64,000 nt of DNA from CBDBCU01 sp965242615 (GTDB lineage: Bacteria > Chloroflexota > Dehalococcoidia > Lucifugimonadales > UBA3495). The DNA lies in NCBI GenBank assembly GCA_965242615.1, contig CBDESR010000005.1, forward strand, positions 1,798,001 to 1,862,000. The letters are read 5' to 3'. A program made the translations under genes and the position numbers. Below the pieces are notes generated by a model that searched no databases, was not told where the DNA came from, and saw nothing but the letters and a program-made list of their open reading frames with translations. Of this stretch, positions 16,738 through 25,834 are shown one piece after another (positions within the stretch are counted from its first letter, which is position 1; each line of letters starts with the position of its first letter).

Positions 16738-17556
16738 TTAGTAGAAAACGGCGCTGCCTACGCCGCCGCCGGCCGCAATTACTTCGCCGGTGATGGCCCA
16801 CGCCTTATCCGACGCCAGGAATGCGGTCAGGAAACCGATTTCCTCGGCGTCCACCATCCGGCAGATGGCGTTGCCGCGGCCGGAGCCGGGGGCGAAGTCC
16901 TGCCGTTCCACTTCCGCCGGGCTGACGCCCAGTTGGGCGGCACGGGATTCGAGCATCCCGACGGTGCGCTCGGTGCGGGTAGTGCCGGGGTGGATGCAGT
17001 TGACGGTGATGCCGTATTGCCCCAAGTCCATGGACAGGGTTTTGGTCAGATGCACCAGGGAGACATTGCGGGCGCCGCCGCTGAGATTGCCGGCGTTGCG
17101 GGCATTGCCGCCGCTGATGTTGACGATGCGGCCCCAACCTTGTTCTTTGAGCAGAGGGATGGCGGCCCGGGAGCAGCGCAACGCGCCGACATATTTGACA
17201 TCAAAGTCGCTGAGCAGGGCGTCCTCGTCGACGGTTTCAATGTAGCCCACGGCGTTGGCGGAGCCGCCGGGCAGGGATGCGCTGTTGACCATAATGTGCA
17301 GCCCGCCCAACTTTGCCGCTGCATCGGCCACTACCTGGTTCACCTGGTCAGTTCGGGTAACATCCAGTTGCACGGGGGTAACGGCGCGGCCGGCGGCGTC
17401 GCCAATTTCCCGGGCCGAGGCTTCCAGCTGCTCCATTGAACGGGAAGCGATAACTACATCGCAACCTTCCTGCGCCAACACCCGGGCAATGGCTTTGCCG
17501 ATGCCGCGGCCGCCGCCGGCGACAAAGGCTTTCTTGCCGGTCAATCCAAAATCCAT
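16738..17556 (-). CDS. Short-chain dehydrogenase/reductase-fold protein lacking the YxxxK pair
   Basis: 272 residues from the ATG at 17556, preceded by GGGAGG; the frame runs further upstream without a better start. The Rossmann motif GGGRGIGKAIA, the VNSAS stretch (usual NNAG) and the ITVNCIHPG segment place it in the SDR superfamily. Where SDRs have YxxSK, this protein reads SGGARNVSLVHLTK, so neither the catalytic Tyr nor Lys is present. The Ser in VNISGGNA is retained. It may be a binding protein or use another mechanism. It follows the VOC gene by 107 bases and probably shares its promoter. Confidence 0.8.
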   Translation of the reverse strand: MDFGLTGKKAFVAGGGRGIGKAIARVLAQEGCDVVIASRSMEQLEASAREIGDAAGRAVTPVQLDVTRTDQVNQVVADAAAKLGGLHIMVNSASLPGGSANAVGYIETVDEDALLSDFDVKYVGALRCSRAAIPLLKEQGWGRIVNISGGNARNAGNLSGGARNVSLVHLTKTLSMDLGQYGITVNCIHPGTTRTERTVGMLESRAAQLGVSPAEVERQDFAPGSGRGNAICRMVDAEEIGFLTAFLASDKAWAITGEVIAAGGGVGSAVFY

Positions 17557-17663
17557 TTGCAAACCTCCCTTGCGCTGCGGCAACGGCCGCTTAAATCAGT
17601 CGAGACACCGGGCCGCGCCGGGAAGTTGCGGCTCGGTGTCTCGGTTGGGAACGGCGGTTTGGG

Positions 17664-18233
17664 CTAGTCGCCCATAGTGCGGACGGTGCCGCGGTGGTAG
17701 CGGTCGACGGTGGTATCCGGATCCCAGTCGTCGGGAACCTGGTTGGCCCAGGGCGGCACCGGGTCGTCAAAGGTAAATACGAAGTCCCGGTCGCCGCGGC
17801 CGCGCTTGAACAGCTCTTTGGAAGTGGGGAATTCGTAGTAGATTTCCAGGCGGTTGCCTTCGGAGTCGGCGAAGTACATACTGCGCTGGTTGGCGTGTTC
17901 CACCAGGCGGTCGACGGTGACGCCGTGGCTGGTCAGGTGTTCGTAGGCGTCCCGCATATCGTCGTGGCTGTCCACCTTGATGGCGATATGGGCCACGCCG
18001 ACCTGATTGCGCTCCGGGGCCTCAGCGGCGGTGTCCGGATCTTCGACCGGTTGCAGGTCGAAAACATGGGCTTCCGCCACATCGTCCCGGCCCAGGCTCA
18101 TAAAGACGCCGCCGTGTTCCGGATCCTCCTCTTCGATGACGAAGCCCATAACTTCGGTGTAGAACTTTTTGGCCCGCTCGATGTCCCGAACCCGGACGGC
18201 GGCGTGGCCGATGCGGGAAAGTTTGATTGCCAT
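17664..18233 (-). CDS. VOC superfamily protein (glyoxalase / extradiol dioxygenase-like)
   Basis: 189 residues. Two beta-alpha-beta-beta-beta modules are visible. Candidate metal ligands are His in SRIGHAAVRV, His in VGVAHIAIKV and Glu in NRLEIYYE, the usual VOC triad. The C-terminal ~40 residues (PPWANQVPDDWDPDTTVDRY) resemble the tail of catechol-2,3-dioxygenase-like proteins. A promoter lies at 18287-18315, so with the downstream SDR gene it forms a two-gene unit separate from the SAM operon. Reaction unknown. Confidence 0.8.
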   Translation of the reverse strand: MAIKLSRIGHAAVRVRDIERAKKFYTEVMGFVIEEEDPEHGGVFMSLGRDDVAEAHVFDLQPVEDPDTAAEAPERNQVGVAHIAIKVDSHDDMRDAYEHLTSHGVTVDRLVEHANQRSMYFADSEGNRLEIYYEFPTSKELFKRGRGDRDFVFTFDDPVPPWANQVPDDWDPDTTVDRYHRGTVRTMGD

Positions 18234-18286
18234 AAATCCCTCCTTGCTGGCCGCAGTTAGCGGATGCTGTGCGGATACTGAAAGAA

Positions 18287-18315
18287 ACTATAGCCCGGAT
18301 TGTTTGACGGGTCAA
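18287..18315 (-). promoter_or_regulatory. Promoter of the VOC-SDR unit
   Basis: Read on the minus strand: TTGACC (18310-18315), 17-base spacer, TATAGT (18287-18292). It is 54 bases upstream of the VOC start codon. Confidence 0.7.
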
Positions 18316-18397
18316 TAGCGGCGTTTCCGAAAATGCCGGCTGTTCCACGGAACCGTCCCGGTTTTGCTATCGTCCATTGGCAGCAGGGAAAGGGCGT

Positions 18398-19276
18398 TCA
18401 CAGCAGCCCGCCAATGGTCAGCCAGTAAAAGATGATGTAGGCTCCGGCCAGAACCATCAACCACGCGCCGATGGGGTGAATGTAGGGCAAGGCGCGGCGC
18501 AGAAACCGCACCATTGCGCCCTTGAATAGCGCCATTCCCAAAGTCAATGCCATTATCACCAAGCCCATACCCAGGGCAAAGAGGACGAAGTTGAGCAGGA
18601 TGTTGAGAAAACCGATATTGGCGGCGCTGACGCCCAACACTGCCAGAAAGATGGGCAAGGTGCAGCTGAGGGACGCCACGCCGTAGCTGACGCCAAAGAG
18701 GAAGTAGCCGCGGATGCCTACTTCTGTTGGCTCGCCAATACGGGCGGCGGCCCGGGCCGCTACGCCGGTATAGAGTTTGCCGCCGCTGACCAGCCAGGCT
18801 CCGGCTACCGCCATCAATACCCCTACCGCTAGTCCGAACCAAGGCAGGGCCCGGGCGATAAAGGATGCCCCCACTCCGATAAGGGCGCCGGCTACGCCAA
18901 AAAGCAGAACAAAGCCGGCGGTAACGACCAATCCCACCAGCAAGGCCCGGGGCAATTGGCGGAAAAATCCGGGGGAACCGGCCGCCACGCCGCCGCCCAA
19001 ATACAACCCCAAATAAGCCGGCAGCAGCGCAAAGCCGCAAGGATTGACCGCCGATGCCATCCCGGCGGCCAGGGCAAAAACCGCAGAGACGCCATACAAG
19101 CCGCCCAAGAAGTTAGCTGAGCGGCCAGCCAGCAATTCGACAAAGTAGTTGACGGCGTCAATGTCGGCGTCGCTGCCCAGAGTCCACGCGCCAGCTACCG
19201 CCAGGACAATGGCGGCGGCGGCAATAAGGATGGTAATGATGTAGGGGCGTCGGGAAGGTTGCTGGGCGGTTTGCAT
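18398..19276 (-). CDS. CcdA/DsbD-type thiol-disulfide transmembrane protein
   Basis: 292 residues from the ATG at 19276. Six to eight hydrophobic segments. The hallmark Cys residues are in SAVNPCGFALLPAYL and ASLSCTLPIFL, a symmetric pair that relays electrons from cytoplasmic thioredoxin to exported thiols, e.g. for cytochrome c assembly. The start is 2 bases after the phosphohexomutase stop, so the two are co-transcribed. No thioredoxin-like partner is adjacent, which leaves the recipient unknown. Confidence 0.85.
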   Translation of the reverse strand: MQTAQQPSRRPYIITILIAAAAIVLAVAGAWTLGSDADIDAVNYFVELLAGRSANFLGGLYGVSAVFALAAGMASAVNPCGFALLPAYLGLYLGGGVAAGSPGFFRQLPRALLVGLVVTAGFVLLFGVAGALIGVGASFIARALPWFGLAVGVLMAVAGAWLVSGGKLYTGVAARAAARIGEPTEVGIRGYFLFGVSYGVASLSCTLPIFLAVLGVSAANIGFLNILLNFVLFALGMGLVIMALTLGMALFKGAMVRFLRRALPYIHPIGAWLMVLAGAYIIFYWLTIGGLL

Positions 19277-19278
19277 CG

Positions 19279-20694
19279 TTACACCCCAAAATACTCCGCC
19301 GCCGCGTCGAGCAGTTGGCTTACCTGCTCCGGGGATTCGGCTTCGCAGTAGATGCGGAGCAAGGGTTCGGTGCCGGAGAAACGGGCAGCCAGCCATGCGC
19401 CATCGAAAAAGAGCCGCCGACCGTCGATTTCATCGGCGGCGCGCACCGGCAATCCGGCCAGCTGGGTTAAAGCGCCGCCGGACAAGCGGGCTTGGATGTT
19501 TTGCCGGGCGGCCGGGTCAAAGGCAATATCCCGCCGCTGGTAGTAGTGGGGGCCGACCTGAGAAAAGAGCTGCTGCACCAGTTGGGACGGGGTTTTGCCG
19601 GCTTTTGCCATATATTCCAAGATATATAGGCAACTGAGGATGCCATCCCGCTCCGGGATGTGGCCGCGGAAGGCAAAACCGCCGCTTTCCTCGCCGCCCA
19701 TCAGACCGTCCACCGCCGAAAACTGCGGGCCGATATGCTTGAAACCCACCGGCATTTCAGCGACCGGGACACCAAACTTTTCCCCCAATTTGTTCAACAT
19801 CATCGAGGAAGTAACGCCCTTGACCAACGGGCCGCGCTGCCCCTTATGCTCCAGCAGATAGAGAGCCAGCAGGGAAAAGACTTCTAGGGTGCTGACAAAA
19901 CGCCCCTGTTCATCGACCAGTCCTACCCGGTCGGCGTCGCCATCCAAGGCAATGCCGACCGACGCCCCTTGCGCCGGCACTTGCGCCATCAACCCGGCCA
20001 GGTTAGGGGCAATGGGTTCAGGCTGCTCCATTCCGGGAAAAGCCGGGTTGCGGTATCCATTCAATTCAGTAACGGCAGTAACGCCGCCGGCCAAGAGACC
20101 CGGCAGATAGCCGGCCCCGGCCCCAAACATCGCATCGACCAAGACGCTGAAACCGGCAGCGCGGATGGCGGCCAAGTCAATCAGCGCGGCAATGCGCTCC
20201 CGATAGGGCGGGTCAGGGTCAAAGTCAACTATCAATCCCTGCCGGCGGCCTTCCGCCAGAGATACCGTTGCCGGCGGCTCGGCGGCGGCAATTTGGGCTT
20301 CAAGTCGGTCGGTGATTTCCTGAGTGGCGCTGCCGGCGTATTCAGGCTTGAACTTGAACCCGTTCCAGTGGCCGGGATTGTGGCTGGCGGTGATGATGGC
20401 CGCCCCGGACGCCTGCCGCGCCAAAACATTGAAACTGACCACCGGCGTGGGGGCGGCCCGGTCGCAGAGGTAAGCGCGGATGCCATTGCCGGCGCAGACC
20501 GCCGCCACGGTTTCGGCAAACTCCCGGGAGAGAAAGCGGGTATCGTAGCCGACAACCAGCCCCGGCCCGGCTTGCCCGGTACCCCGCAGGTAGTCGGCCA
20601 AACCCTGGGCGCAGCGGGCGACATTGGCAAAGGTAAAATCCTCGGCGATGATCGCCCGCCAACCGTCGGTGCCAAACTTGATGGCGGCAGTCAT
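19279..20694 (-). CDS. Phosphoglucomutase/phosphomannomutase family alpha-D-phosphohexomutase
   Basis: 471 residues, four-domain phosphohexomutase. The catalytic phosphoserine loop is TASHNPGHWNG near residue 102, the Mg-binding loop DGDADRVG near 246, the sugar-specificity loop GGEESGG near 335 and the phosphate-binding RFSGTEPLLRIY near 445. GEESGG fits glucose-type or dual-specificity enzymes. It interconverts hexose 1- and 6-phosphates. It is 35 bases downstream of metK at the 3' part of the SAM operon; a metabolic reason for that linkage is not obvious. Confidence 0.92.
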   Translation of the reverse strand: MTAAIKFGTDGWRAIIAEDFTFANVARCAQGLADYLRGTGQAGPGLVVGYDTRFLSREFAETVAAVCAGNGIRAYLCDRAAPTPVVSFNVLARQASGAAIITASHNPGHWNGFKFKPEYAGSATQEITDRLEAQIAAAEPPATVSLAEGRRQGLIVDFDPDPPYRERIAALIDLAAIRAAGFSVLVDAMFGAGAGYLPGLLAGGVTAVTELNGYRNPAFPGMEQPEPIAPNLAGLMAQVPAQGASVGIALDGDADRVGLVDEQGRFVSTLEVFSLLALYLLEHKGQRGPLVKGVTSSMMLNKLGEKFGVPVAEMPVGFKHIGPQFSAVDGLMGGEESGGFAFRGHIPERDGILSCLYILEYMAKAGKTPSQLVQQLFSQVGPHYYQRRDIAFDPAARQNIQARLSGGALTQLAGLPVRAADEIDGRRLFFDGAWLAARFSGTEPLLRIYCEAESPEQVSQLLDAAAEYFGV

Positions 20695-20729
20695 AAGTCT
20701 CCTTTGGCCTTATGCTACGGCAGGGGCGG

Positions 20730-21953
20730 CTAGAGGCCGGATTTTTGCCGCAGCAGGTCGGCCTTATCGGTGCGCTCCCAAGGCAAATCCAGGTCGTTGC
20801 GCCCAAAGTGGCCGTAGGCGGCGGTGCGGCGGTAGATGGGCCGGCGCAGGTTCAGGTCTTCGATGATGGCCCCGGGGCGCAGGTCAAAGTTTTCCTGAAC
20901 CAGTTCCTCGATGCGATCATTGTCCAGGTGGTTAGTGTCAAAGGTTTCCACGGAGACGGAGATGGGGTCGGCAACGCCGATGGCGTAGGAAACGATGACT
21001 TCCACCCGGTCGGCCAAGCCGGCGGCCACCAGGTTTTTGGCAACATAGCGGGCGGCGTAAGCCCCGGAGCGGTCAACCTTCGTAGGGTCTTTGCCGGAAA
21101 AAGCGCCGCCGCCGTGGCGGGCAATGCCGCCGTAAGTGTCCACCAGAATCTTGCGCCCGGTCAAGCCGGTATCCCCCTGAGGGCCGCCAACTACGAACCA
21201 GCCGCTGGGGTTGACGAAAATGTTGGTGTCGGCGTCCATCAAATCGCCGGCAATGGGCTTGATGACCTGCTGCTTGATGTCGTGCCGCAGCTGCTGATTG
21301 AAAGCGTCCCGGTTGGCGTGGTCATCATGCTGGGTGCTGATGACTACGGCATCAACCCGATAGGGTTTGCCGTGGCGGTACTCCACCGTAACCTGGGATT
21401 TCCCGTCCGGGCCGAGGTAAGGCAGGAGTCCCTCTTTACGGACCGTGGCCAACTGCTCGACCAAGCGGTGGGAGAGGTCGACGGTCAGGGGCATCAAGGC
21501 GTCGGTTTCGTTGCAGGCAAAGCCGACCATCATCCCCTGGTCGCCGGCGCCGGTAGCCCGGCGGGCATCGGCGGCGGCCGCGTCATCATCCCGGTGTTCG
21601 AGGGCGGTGGTAACGCCGCCGCTGATGTCCGGGGACTGCTTGCTGACATGGGCGACCACGCCGCAGGAGTTGCCATCCAAGCCGTACTTGACATCGGTAT
21701 AGCCAATGTCCTGCATCACCTGGCGGGCGATTTCGTTAAAGTCCAGTTCCGAGGCGGTGGTAATTTCCCCGGTAACCATTATCAGGTTCTTGGTGGCTAC
21801 CGTTTCGCAGGCCACCCGGCTGCCGCGGTCGCCGGACAAGGCGGCGTCGAGGACGGCATCGGAAATCTGGTCGCAGAGCTTGTCCGGGTGGCCTTCCGTT
21901 ACCGACTCGGAAGTCAGCAGATACTTGGGCGAAACCATAAACTGAATGGGCAT
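20730..21953 (-). CDS. metK: S-adenosylmethionine synthetase
   Basis: 407 residues from the ATG at 21953, with GGAGG 7-11 bases upstream. Family signatures are EGHPDKLCDQISDAVLD, GAGDQGMMVGFA, and the P-loop-like GGGAFSGKDPTKVDRSGAY. It makes SAM from methionine and ATP in the cytoplasm. It sits 100 bases downstream of ahcY in a block led by a SAM-I riboswitch, so SAM likely represses its own synthesis through that leader. Confidence 0.97.
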   Translation of the reverse strand: MPIQFMVSPKYLLTSESVTEGHPDKLCDQISDAVLDAALSGDRGSRVACETVATKNLIMVTGEITTASELDFNEIARQVMQDIGYTDVKYGLDGNSCGVVAHVSKQSPDISGGVTTALEHRDDDAAAADARRATGAGDQGMMVGFACNETDALMPLTVDLSHRLVEQLATVRKEGLLPYLGPDGKSQVTVEYRHGKPYRVDAVVISTQHDDHANRDAFNQQLRHDIKQQVIKPIAGDLMDADTNIFVNPSGWFVVGGPQGDTGLTGRKILVDTYGGIARHGGGAFSGKDPTKVDRSGAYAARYVAKNLVAAGLADRVEVIVSYAIGVADPISVSVETFDTNHLDNDRIEELVQENFDLRPGAIIEDLNLRRPIYRRTAAYGHFGRNDLDLPWERTDKADLLRQKSGL

Positions 21954-22053
21954 GGGTCTGTTCCTCCTTATTGCTGCGGCGGCGGGCCGGGGCGTTGACC
22001 GCAAAGTTTGAGCCGGCCCGCCGCGCCGGTTGGCGTCTGGGATCGGGCAACGG

Positions 22054-23325
22054 TTAAGTGCCTTCCTCCCAACTTTCCTGATACCGCTGCTGGTCGGCGG
22101 TGAGGGCGTCGATGTGAATGCCCATCGACTCCAGCTTGAGCCGGCCCACTTCCTGGTCCGTTTCCGTGGGGACAACATAGACGCCGGGCGTCAGATTGCC
22201 CTGATTCTTGACCAGATACTCGACGCTGAGGGCTTGGTTGGCAAAGCTCATATCCATCACGGCGGAGGGATGGCCTTCAGCGGCCGCCAAGTTAATCAGC
22301 CGGCCCTCGCCCAAGAGGTAGAGCCGCCGCCCGTCTTTAGTGGTGTATTCCTCGACAAAGGGGCGGACTTCCCGGTGGCTGGTGGACATTGCTTCGAGGG
22401 CGGGAATGTCGATTTCGACATTGAAATGGCCGCTGTTGGCAATCAGCGCGCCGTCCGGCATCGCCGCCATGTGGTCGCCGCTGATGGTGTGGCGGCCGCC
22501 GGTAACGGTGATAAAGACTTCGCCAACCTGCGCCGCTTCCAAGCCGGGCATTACGGTGAACCCGTCCATCACGGCTTCGAGGGCGCGGACGGCGTTGACT
22601 TCGGTAACGATGACATGAGCGCCGAGGCCGCGGGCCCGGGAGGCCACGCCGCGGCCGCACCAGCCGTAACCGCCGACTACCACCTTGCGGCCAGCCCAAA
22701 GGATGTTAGTGGCCCGGGTGATGCCGTCCAGAGTGCTTTGCCCGGTGCCATAACGGTTGTCAAAGAAATGCTTGGTTTCGGCTTCGTTGACGGCAATGAT
22801 GGGGTAGCGGAGCGCGCCGTCCGCAGCCATGGCGTTCAAGCGGATAACGCCGGTGGTAGTTTCCTCAGTGCCGCCCAACACCGTGGGCAGCAGTTCGGCG
22901 CGGCCGCGGTGGAGCATACTCACCAAGTCAGCGCCATCGTCCATGGTGTATTGGGGTTGGCAGTCCAGCACCGCGCCGAGGTGCTGGTAGTAGGTTTCGT
23001 TGTCCTCGCCCTTGATGGAGTAGGTCGGGATGCCGTACTCGCTGACCAAGGCGGCGGCTACTTCGTCCTGGGTGCTGAGGGGATTGCTGGCGCAGAGGGA
23101 CAGGTCGGCGCCGCCATCCCGGAGGGTAATGGCCAGGTTGGCGGTTTCAGTGGTTACATGGAGGCAGGCGGCCATACGCAGCCCCTGCAAGGGCTTTTCC
23201 CGGGCAAAGCGTTCCCGGATAATGCGGAGAACGCCCATCTCCCGCTCGGCCCACTGGATACGATTTACTCCGTCTTTAGCCAAGGACAAGTCCCTGACAT
23301 CGCCCTGGGTACTTTGAACAGCCAA
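22054..23325 (-). CDS. ahcY: Adenosylhomocysteinase
   Basis: 423 residues from a TTG at 23325, selected because AAGGAG lies 7 bases upstream and the N-terminus then matches the family. Motifs: CLHVTTETANLA (substrate domain), NNR-like FFDNRYGTGQSTLDG, the NAD-binding GYGWCGRGVA and TGGRHTISGDHM. It hydrolyses S-adenosylhomocysteine to adenosine and homocysteine, removing the methyltransferase inhibitor. It is shorter than the eukaryote type, as is common in archaea and many bacteria. Operon member between rhodanese and metK. Confidence 0.95.
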   Translation of the reverse strand: MAVQSTQGDVRDLSLAKDGVNRIQWAEREMGVLRIIRERFAREKPLQGLRMAACLHVTTETANLAITLRDGGADLSLCASNPLSTQDEVAAALVSEYGIPTYSIKGEDNETYYQHLGAVLDCQPQYTMDDGADLVSMLHRGRAELLPTVLGGTEETTTGVIRLNAMAADGALRYPIIAVNEAETKHFFDNRYGTGQSTLDGITRATNILWAGRKVVVGGYGWCGRGVASRARGLGAHVIVTEVNAVRALEAVMDGFTVMPGLEAAQVGEVFITVTGGRHTISGDHMAAMPDGALIANSGHFNVEIDIPALEAMSTSHREVRPFVEEYTTKDGRRLYLLGEGRLINLAAAEGHPSAVMDMSFANQALSVEYLVKNQGNLTPGVYVVPTETDQEVGRLKLESMGIHIDALTADQQRYQESWEEGT

Positions 23326-23395
23326 AAGGTAACTCCTTAGGTTTTGATTTAGCCCGGCCCCAAGCCGTCCGGCCAGTCCGGGCAAAGGGATGGGA

Positions 23396-23755
23396 TTAGG
23401 CGTCAGCCCCGTAGGAAGTGGGATGACCGGCGGCAATCCAGGCCGGGGTACCGTCCTCGATGTTGTAGAGGTTTTCGGTGTCGTAGCCCATCGAGAAAGC
23501 CACTTCGCAAGCCAAGCCGCTGCGGACGCCCATGGCGCAGATGAACAGCAGCCGCTTGTCCCGGGGGACTTCGTCGATGCGGTCCGCCAAGTCGTCGATG
23601 GGAATGTGCTTGGCCCCGCTGATGTGGCCGGTGACCCATTCGTCATCCCGGCGCACATCAACGACCACAGTGCCGTCGGTATCGGCGTCGCGGATGGAAC
23701 GGGCTTCGTCGGAATCGACCCGGTAGTAGGGTTCGCCGGGTTCCTGTCTGGGCAT
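23396..23755 (-). CDS. Single-domain rhodanese-like protein
   Basis: 119 residues. The rhodanese fold is shown by VVVDVRRDDEWVTGHISGAKHIP and the active-site loop CAMGVRSG, whose Cys would carry a persulfide. The C-terminus WIAAGHP is typical. Such proteins transfer sulfane sulfur or bind small thiols. It lies between mtnP and ahcY in the SAM/MTA operon, which suggests a link to sulfur recovery from methionine salvage, but this is only context. Confidence 0.88.
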   Translation of the reverse strand: MPRQEPGEPYYRVDSDEARSIRDADTDGTVVVDVRRDDEWVTGHISGAKHIPIDDLADRIDEVPRDKRLLFICAMGVRSGLACEVAFSMGYDTENLYNIEDGTPAWIAAGHPTSYGADA

Positions 23756-23813
23756 TTTGCGTTGCCTCCTTGATGTTTGGATTTCCTTGCGCGCAGAAAG
23801 GCGGGTTAAGGGA

Positions 23814-24683
23814 TTAGTTCAGGTACTTGCCGACCAGGGGCGACAGTTTCTCCTTTACTTCCGGGGGGATGACTTCCGGGTTGGTGATGATGGCGTCTTT
23901 GAGAGCGGAGCCGCAACCGCAGCCGGCCGGTTCACCCAAGCGGGGAATAACCCGGCGCAGCATTTCCCGGGAGTTGGATACATTTTTCAGCAGGTTCTGC
24001 ACTACCATTTCCACGGTTACGGTTTCCTCGGATTCGTGCCAGCAATCGTAGTCGGTAATCCAAGCCAGCGTTGCGTAGCACATTTCGGCTTCCCGGGCCA
24101 GCTTGGCCTCGGGAAGGGCGGTCATTCCGATAATGTCCGCGCCCCAGGAACGGTACATAAAGGATTCGGCTTTAGTGGAAAAGGCCGGGCCTTCCATAAC
24201 CACCATAGTTCCCCCGGAGTGGTTGACGATGCCGAGTTCGCCGGCGGCGGCGGCGATAATCGCGCTGCTGCCGGGGCAAAAGGGTTCGGCAAAGCCGATG
24301 TGGGCGACGATGCCGGAGTCAAAAAAGGTGCTGACCCGGCGGCGGGTGCGGTCGATGAGCTGGTCGGGTATCACCAAATCCAAGGGGGCAAAATCCTCTT
24401 TCAGACTGCCCACCGCGCTGACCGAAATGAGCCGCTGGACGCCCAGGGTTTTCAAGGCGTAGATGTTGGCGCGTACCGGAATGGCGGTGGGATTGAGACG
24501 ATGGCCGCGGCCGTGGCGCGGCAGAAAGGCAACCCGGGTATCCTCGAGAGTGCCGACGACGATGGCATCGCTGGGTTTGCCAAAGGGGGTGTTCAGTTCG
24601 AGGCGGCGGACGGCGGACAAGCCCTCCAGGTCATAGAGGCCGCTGCCGCCGATAACGCCGATAGTTGCGGTCTGGTCCGTCAT
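23814..24683 (-). CDS. mtnP: S-methyl-5'-thioadenosine phosphorylase
   Basis: 289 residues. IGVIGGSGLYDLEGL opens the protein; the phosphate-binding GRGHRLNPTAIPVRANI, the adenine/MTA site EGPAFSTKAES and the GMTALPEAKLAREAEM helix are those of the MTAP family. It splits MTA into adenine and 5-methylthioribose-1-phosphate, the substrate of MtnA encoded upstream in the same operon. The C-terminus has a Cys pair (GCGCGSAL) also seen in archaeal and bacterial MTAPs. Start is immediately after the upstream stop. Confidence 0.93.
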   Translation of the reverse strand: MTDQTATIGVIGGSGLYDLEGLSAVRRLELNTPFGKPSDAIVVGTLEDTRVAFLPRHGRGHRLNPTAIPVRANIYALKTLGVQRLISVSAVGSLKEDFAPLDLVIPDQLIDRTRRRVSTFFDSGIVAHIGFAEPFCPGSSAIIAAAAGELGIVNHSGGTMVVMEGPAFSTKAESFMYRSWGADIIGMTALPEAKLAREAEMCYATLAWITDYDCWHESEETVTVEMVVQNLLKNVSNSREMLRRVIPRLGEPAGCGCGSALKDAIITNPEVIPPEVKEKLSPLVGKYLN

Positions 24684-25784
24684 TTATGCCCCCGACAAAG
24701 CCGGTATCTGTTCCGGCAGGTAGTGGTTGGCGCGAAAGACCCGGTTGACGATCTGCCCCTCGGCATCGGCATAGAAGTAGGGATTGATATATTCCCAAAC
24801 CACTTGGCCGTCCGGCGTTACCTGAAACATCCGCCCGAACATACCCTCAGTAATCAGGGTATTGCCGTTGGGCAGGCGGCGGGCCCCGGAAATGTAGGGA
24901 CTGAAAAAGTTGTAGGGCGGAGAATCCTGGTAGCTCCACACGATTTCGTTGGTCGCCGGGTTGACTTCGATAACCCGGGAAAAGGGCAATCCGGTATGGC
25001 GGCGGTGGGAACCGTTATCGTAAATCAGGATGTTGCCGTTGGGCAAAAGGCTGGGGTCGTGCTGCTGGGCCAGAACGGTATCGCCCAACTGCCAGACAAT
25101 ATCCCCGGATTTCTGGTCGATGATGCCGACGGTGGAGATGTTGCGGAAACTGAACAGCACCTGGTCATCCGGCAAGGGGGCGACGGTGTTGCCGTGGCTC
25201 CATTCGTCGCGCAGGTCGTTAAAGGTGAGGATGTGGGTTGCCGGGTCGAGATGTTCGGCGGCGCGCCATTCCCAAATGCGGTTGCCATCCCTATCCACTT
25301 CGACAATGACATCGGCCCACATACCTTCGGCGTCGGTGCCGGGGACGCCGCCTTTGACTTGGGCGGCCTGCTGCGGGTTCATCAGTTCTACGGTCAGGTA
25401 GATAGCGCCGCCGTTGGCGGTGCGGCGGGCGTCGTGGTGGTGTTCCGGGTCGCGGTGTTCCCAAAGGATGTTGCCGTCCCAATCCGCTTCCAGCATCACG
25501 CCGCCCTTAAAGCGTTTCCAAGAGGGAAAGCGTTCCCAAGTGTCATCCCGGGTCTTGCCGCCGTAAAAGAGATTACCGTTGGGCAGCAGATAGCCGTACA
25601 AGCCCGGCGGATGGGGCAACTGCCACTGGTGGACTTCGTTGCCTTGTAAGTCCAGCAGATAGACCTGGCCGCTGCCGCTCATGGGGGCATAGACCACATA
25701 GCCGGGACAGGCCCGGGATTCGTCAAGGGCGGTCAAGCCGGTGTGCGCCATCCGGCGGCGGGTTTGCGGGTCGAGGTTCGACAT
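24684..25784 (-). CDS. Arylsulfotransferase (ASST)-like beta-propeller protein
   Basis: 366 residues without a signal peptide. Repeated motifs of the form LPNGNxLxxxx (GYLLPNGNLFYGG, SLLPNGNILIYDNG, RRLPNGNTLITEG) plus interspersed W-E/VxEVD strands mark six beta-propeller blades. Putative catalytic His residues lie in HHDARRTANG, and in WSHGNTV and SHRRHTG. This is the Arylsulfotran_2 type, related to aryl-sulfate sulfotransferases. Contiguous with mtnP (no gap) and 50 bases after mtnA. A cytoplasmic ASST-like protein inside an MTA-salvage operon is unexpected; the real substrate is unknown. Confidence 0.8.
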   Translation of the reverse strand: MSNLDPQTRRRMAHTGLTALDESRACPGYVVYAPMSGSGQVYLLDLQGNEVHQWQLPHPPGLYGYLLPNGNLFYGGKTRDDTWERFPSWKRFKGGVMLEADWDGNILWEHRDPEHHHDARRTANGGAIYLTVELMNPQQAAQVKGGVPGTDAEGMWADVIVEVDRDGNRIWEWRAAEHLDPATHILTFNDLRDEWSHGNTVAPLPDDQVLFSFRNISTVGIIDQKSGDIVWQLGDTVLAQQHDPSLLPNGNILIYDNGSHRRHTGLPFSRVIEVNPATNEIVWSYQDSPPYNFFSPYISGARRLPNGNTLITEGMFGRMFQVTPDGQVVWEYINPYFYADAEGQIVNRVFRANHYLPEQIPALSGA

Positions 25785-25834
25785 TCAGTCTCCTTTGGCG
25801 GCCGCTAGGATGGCAGCCAAGTATTTACTGCGGG

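Noticed and set aside
23757..25649. 630-residue plus-strand open frame opposite mtnP and the arylsulfotransferase-like gene
   Set aside because: Antisense shadow caused by high GC; the minus-strand genes have strong family motifs and ribosome-binding sites.
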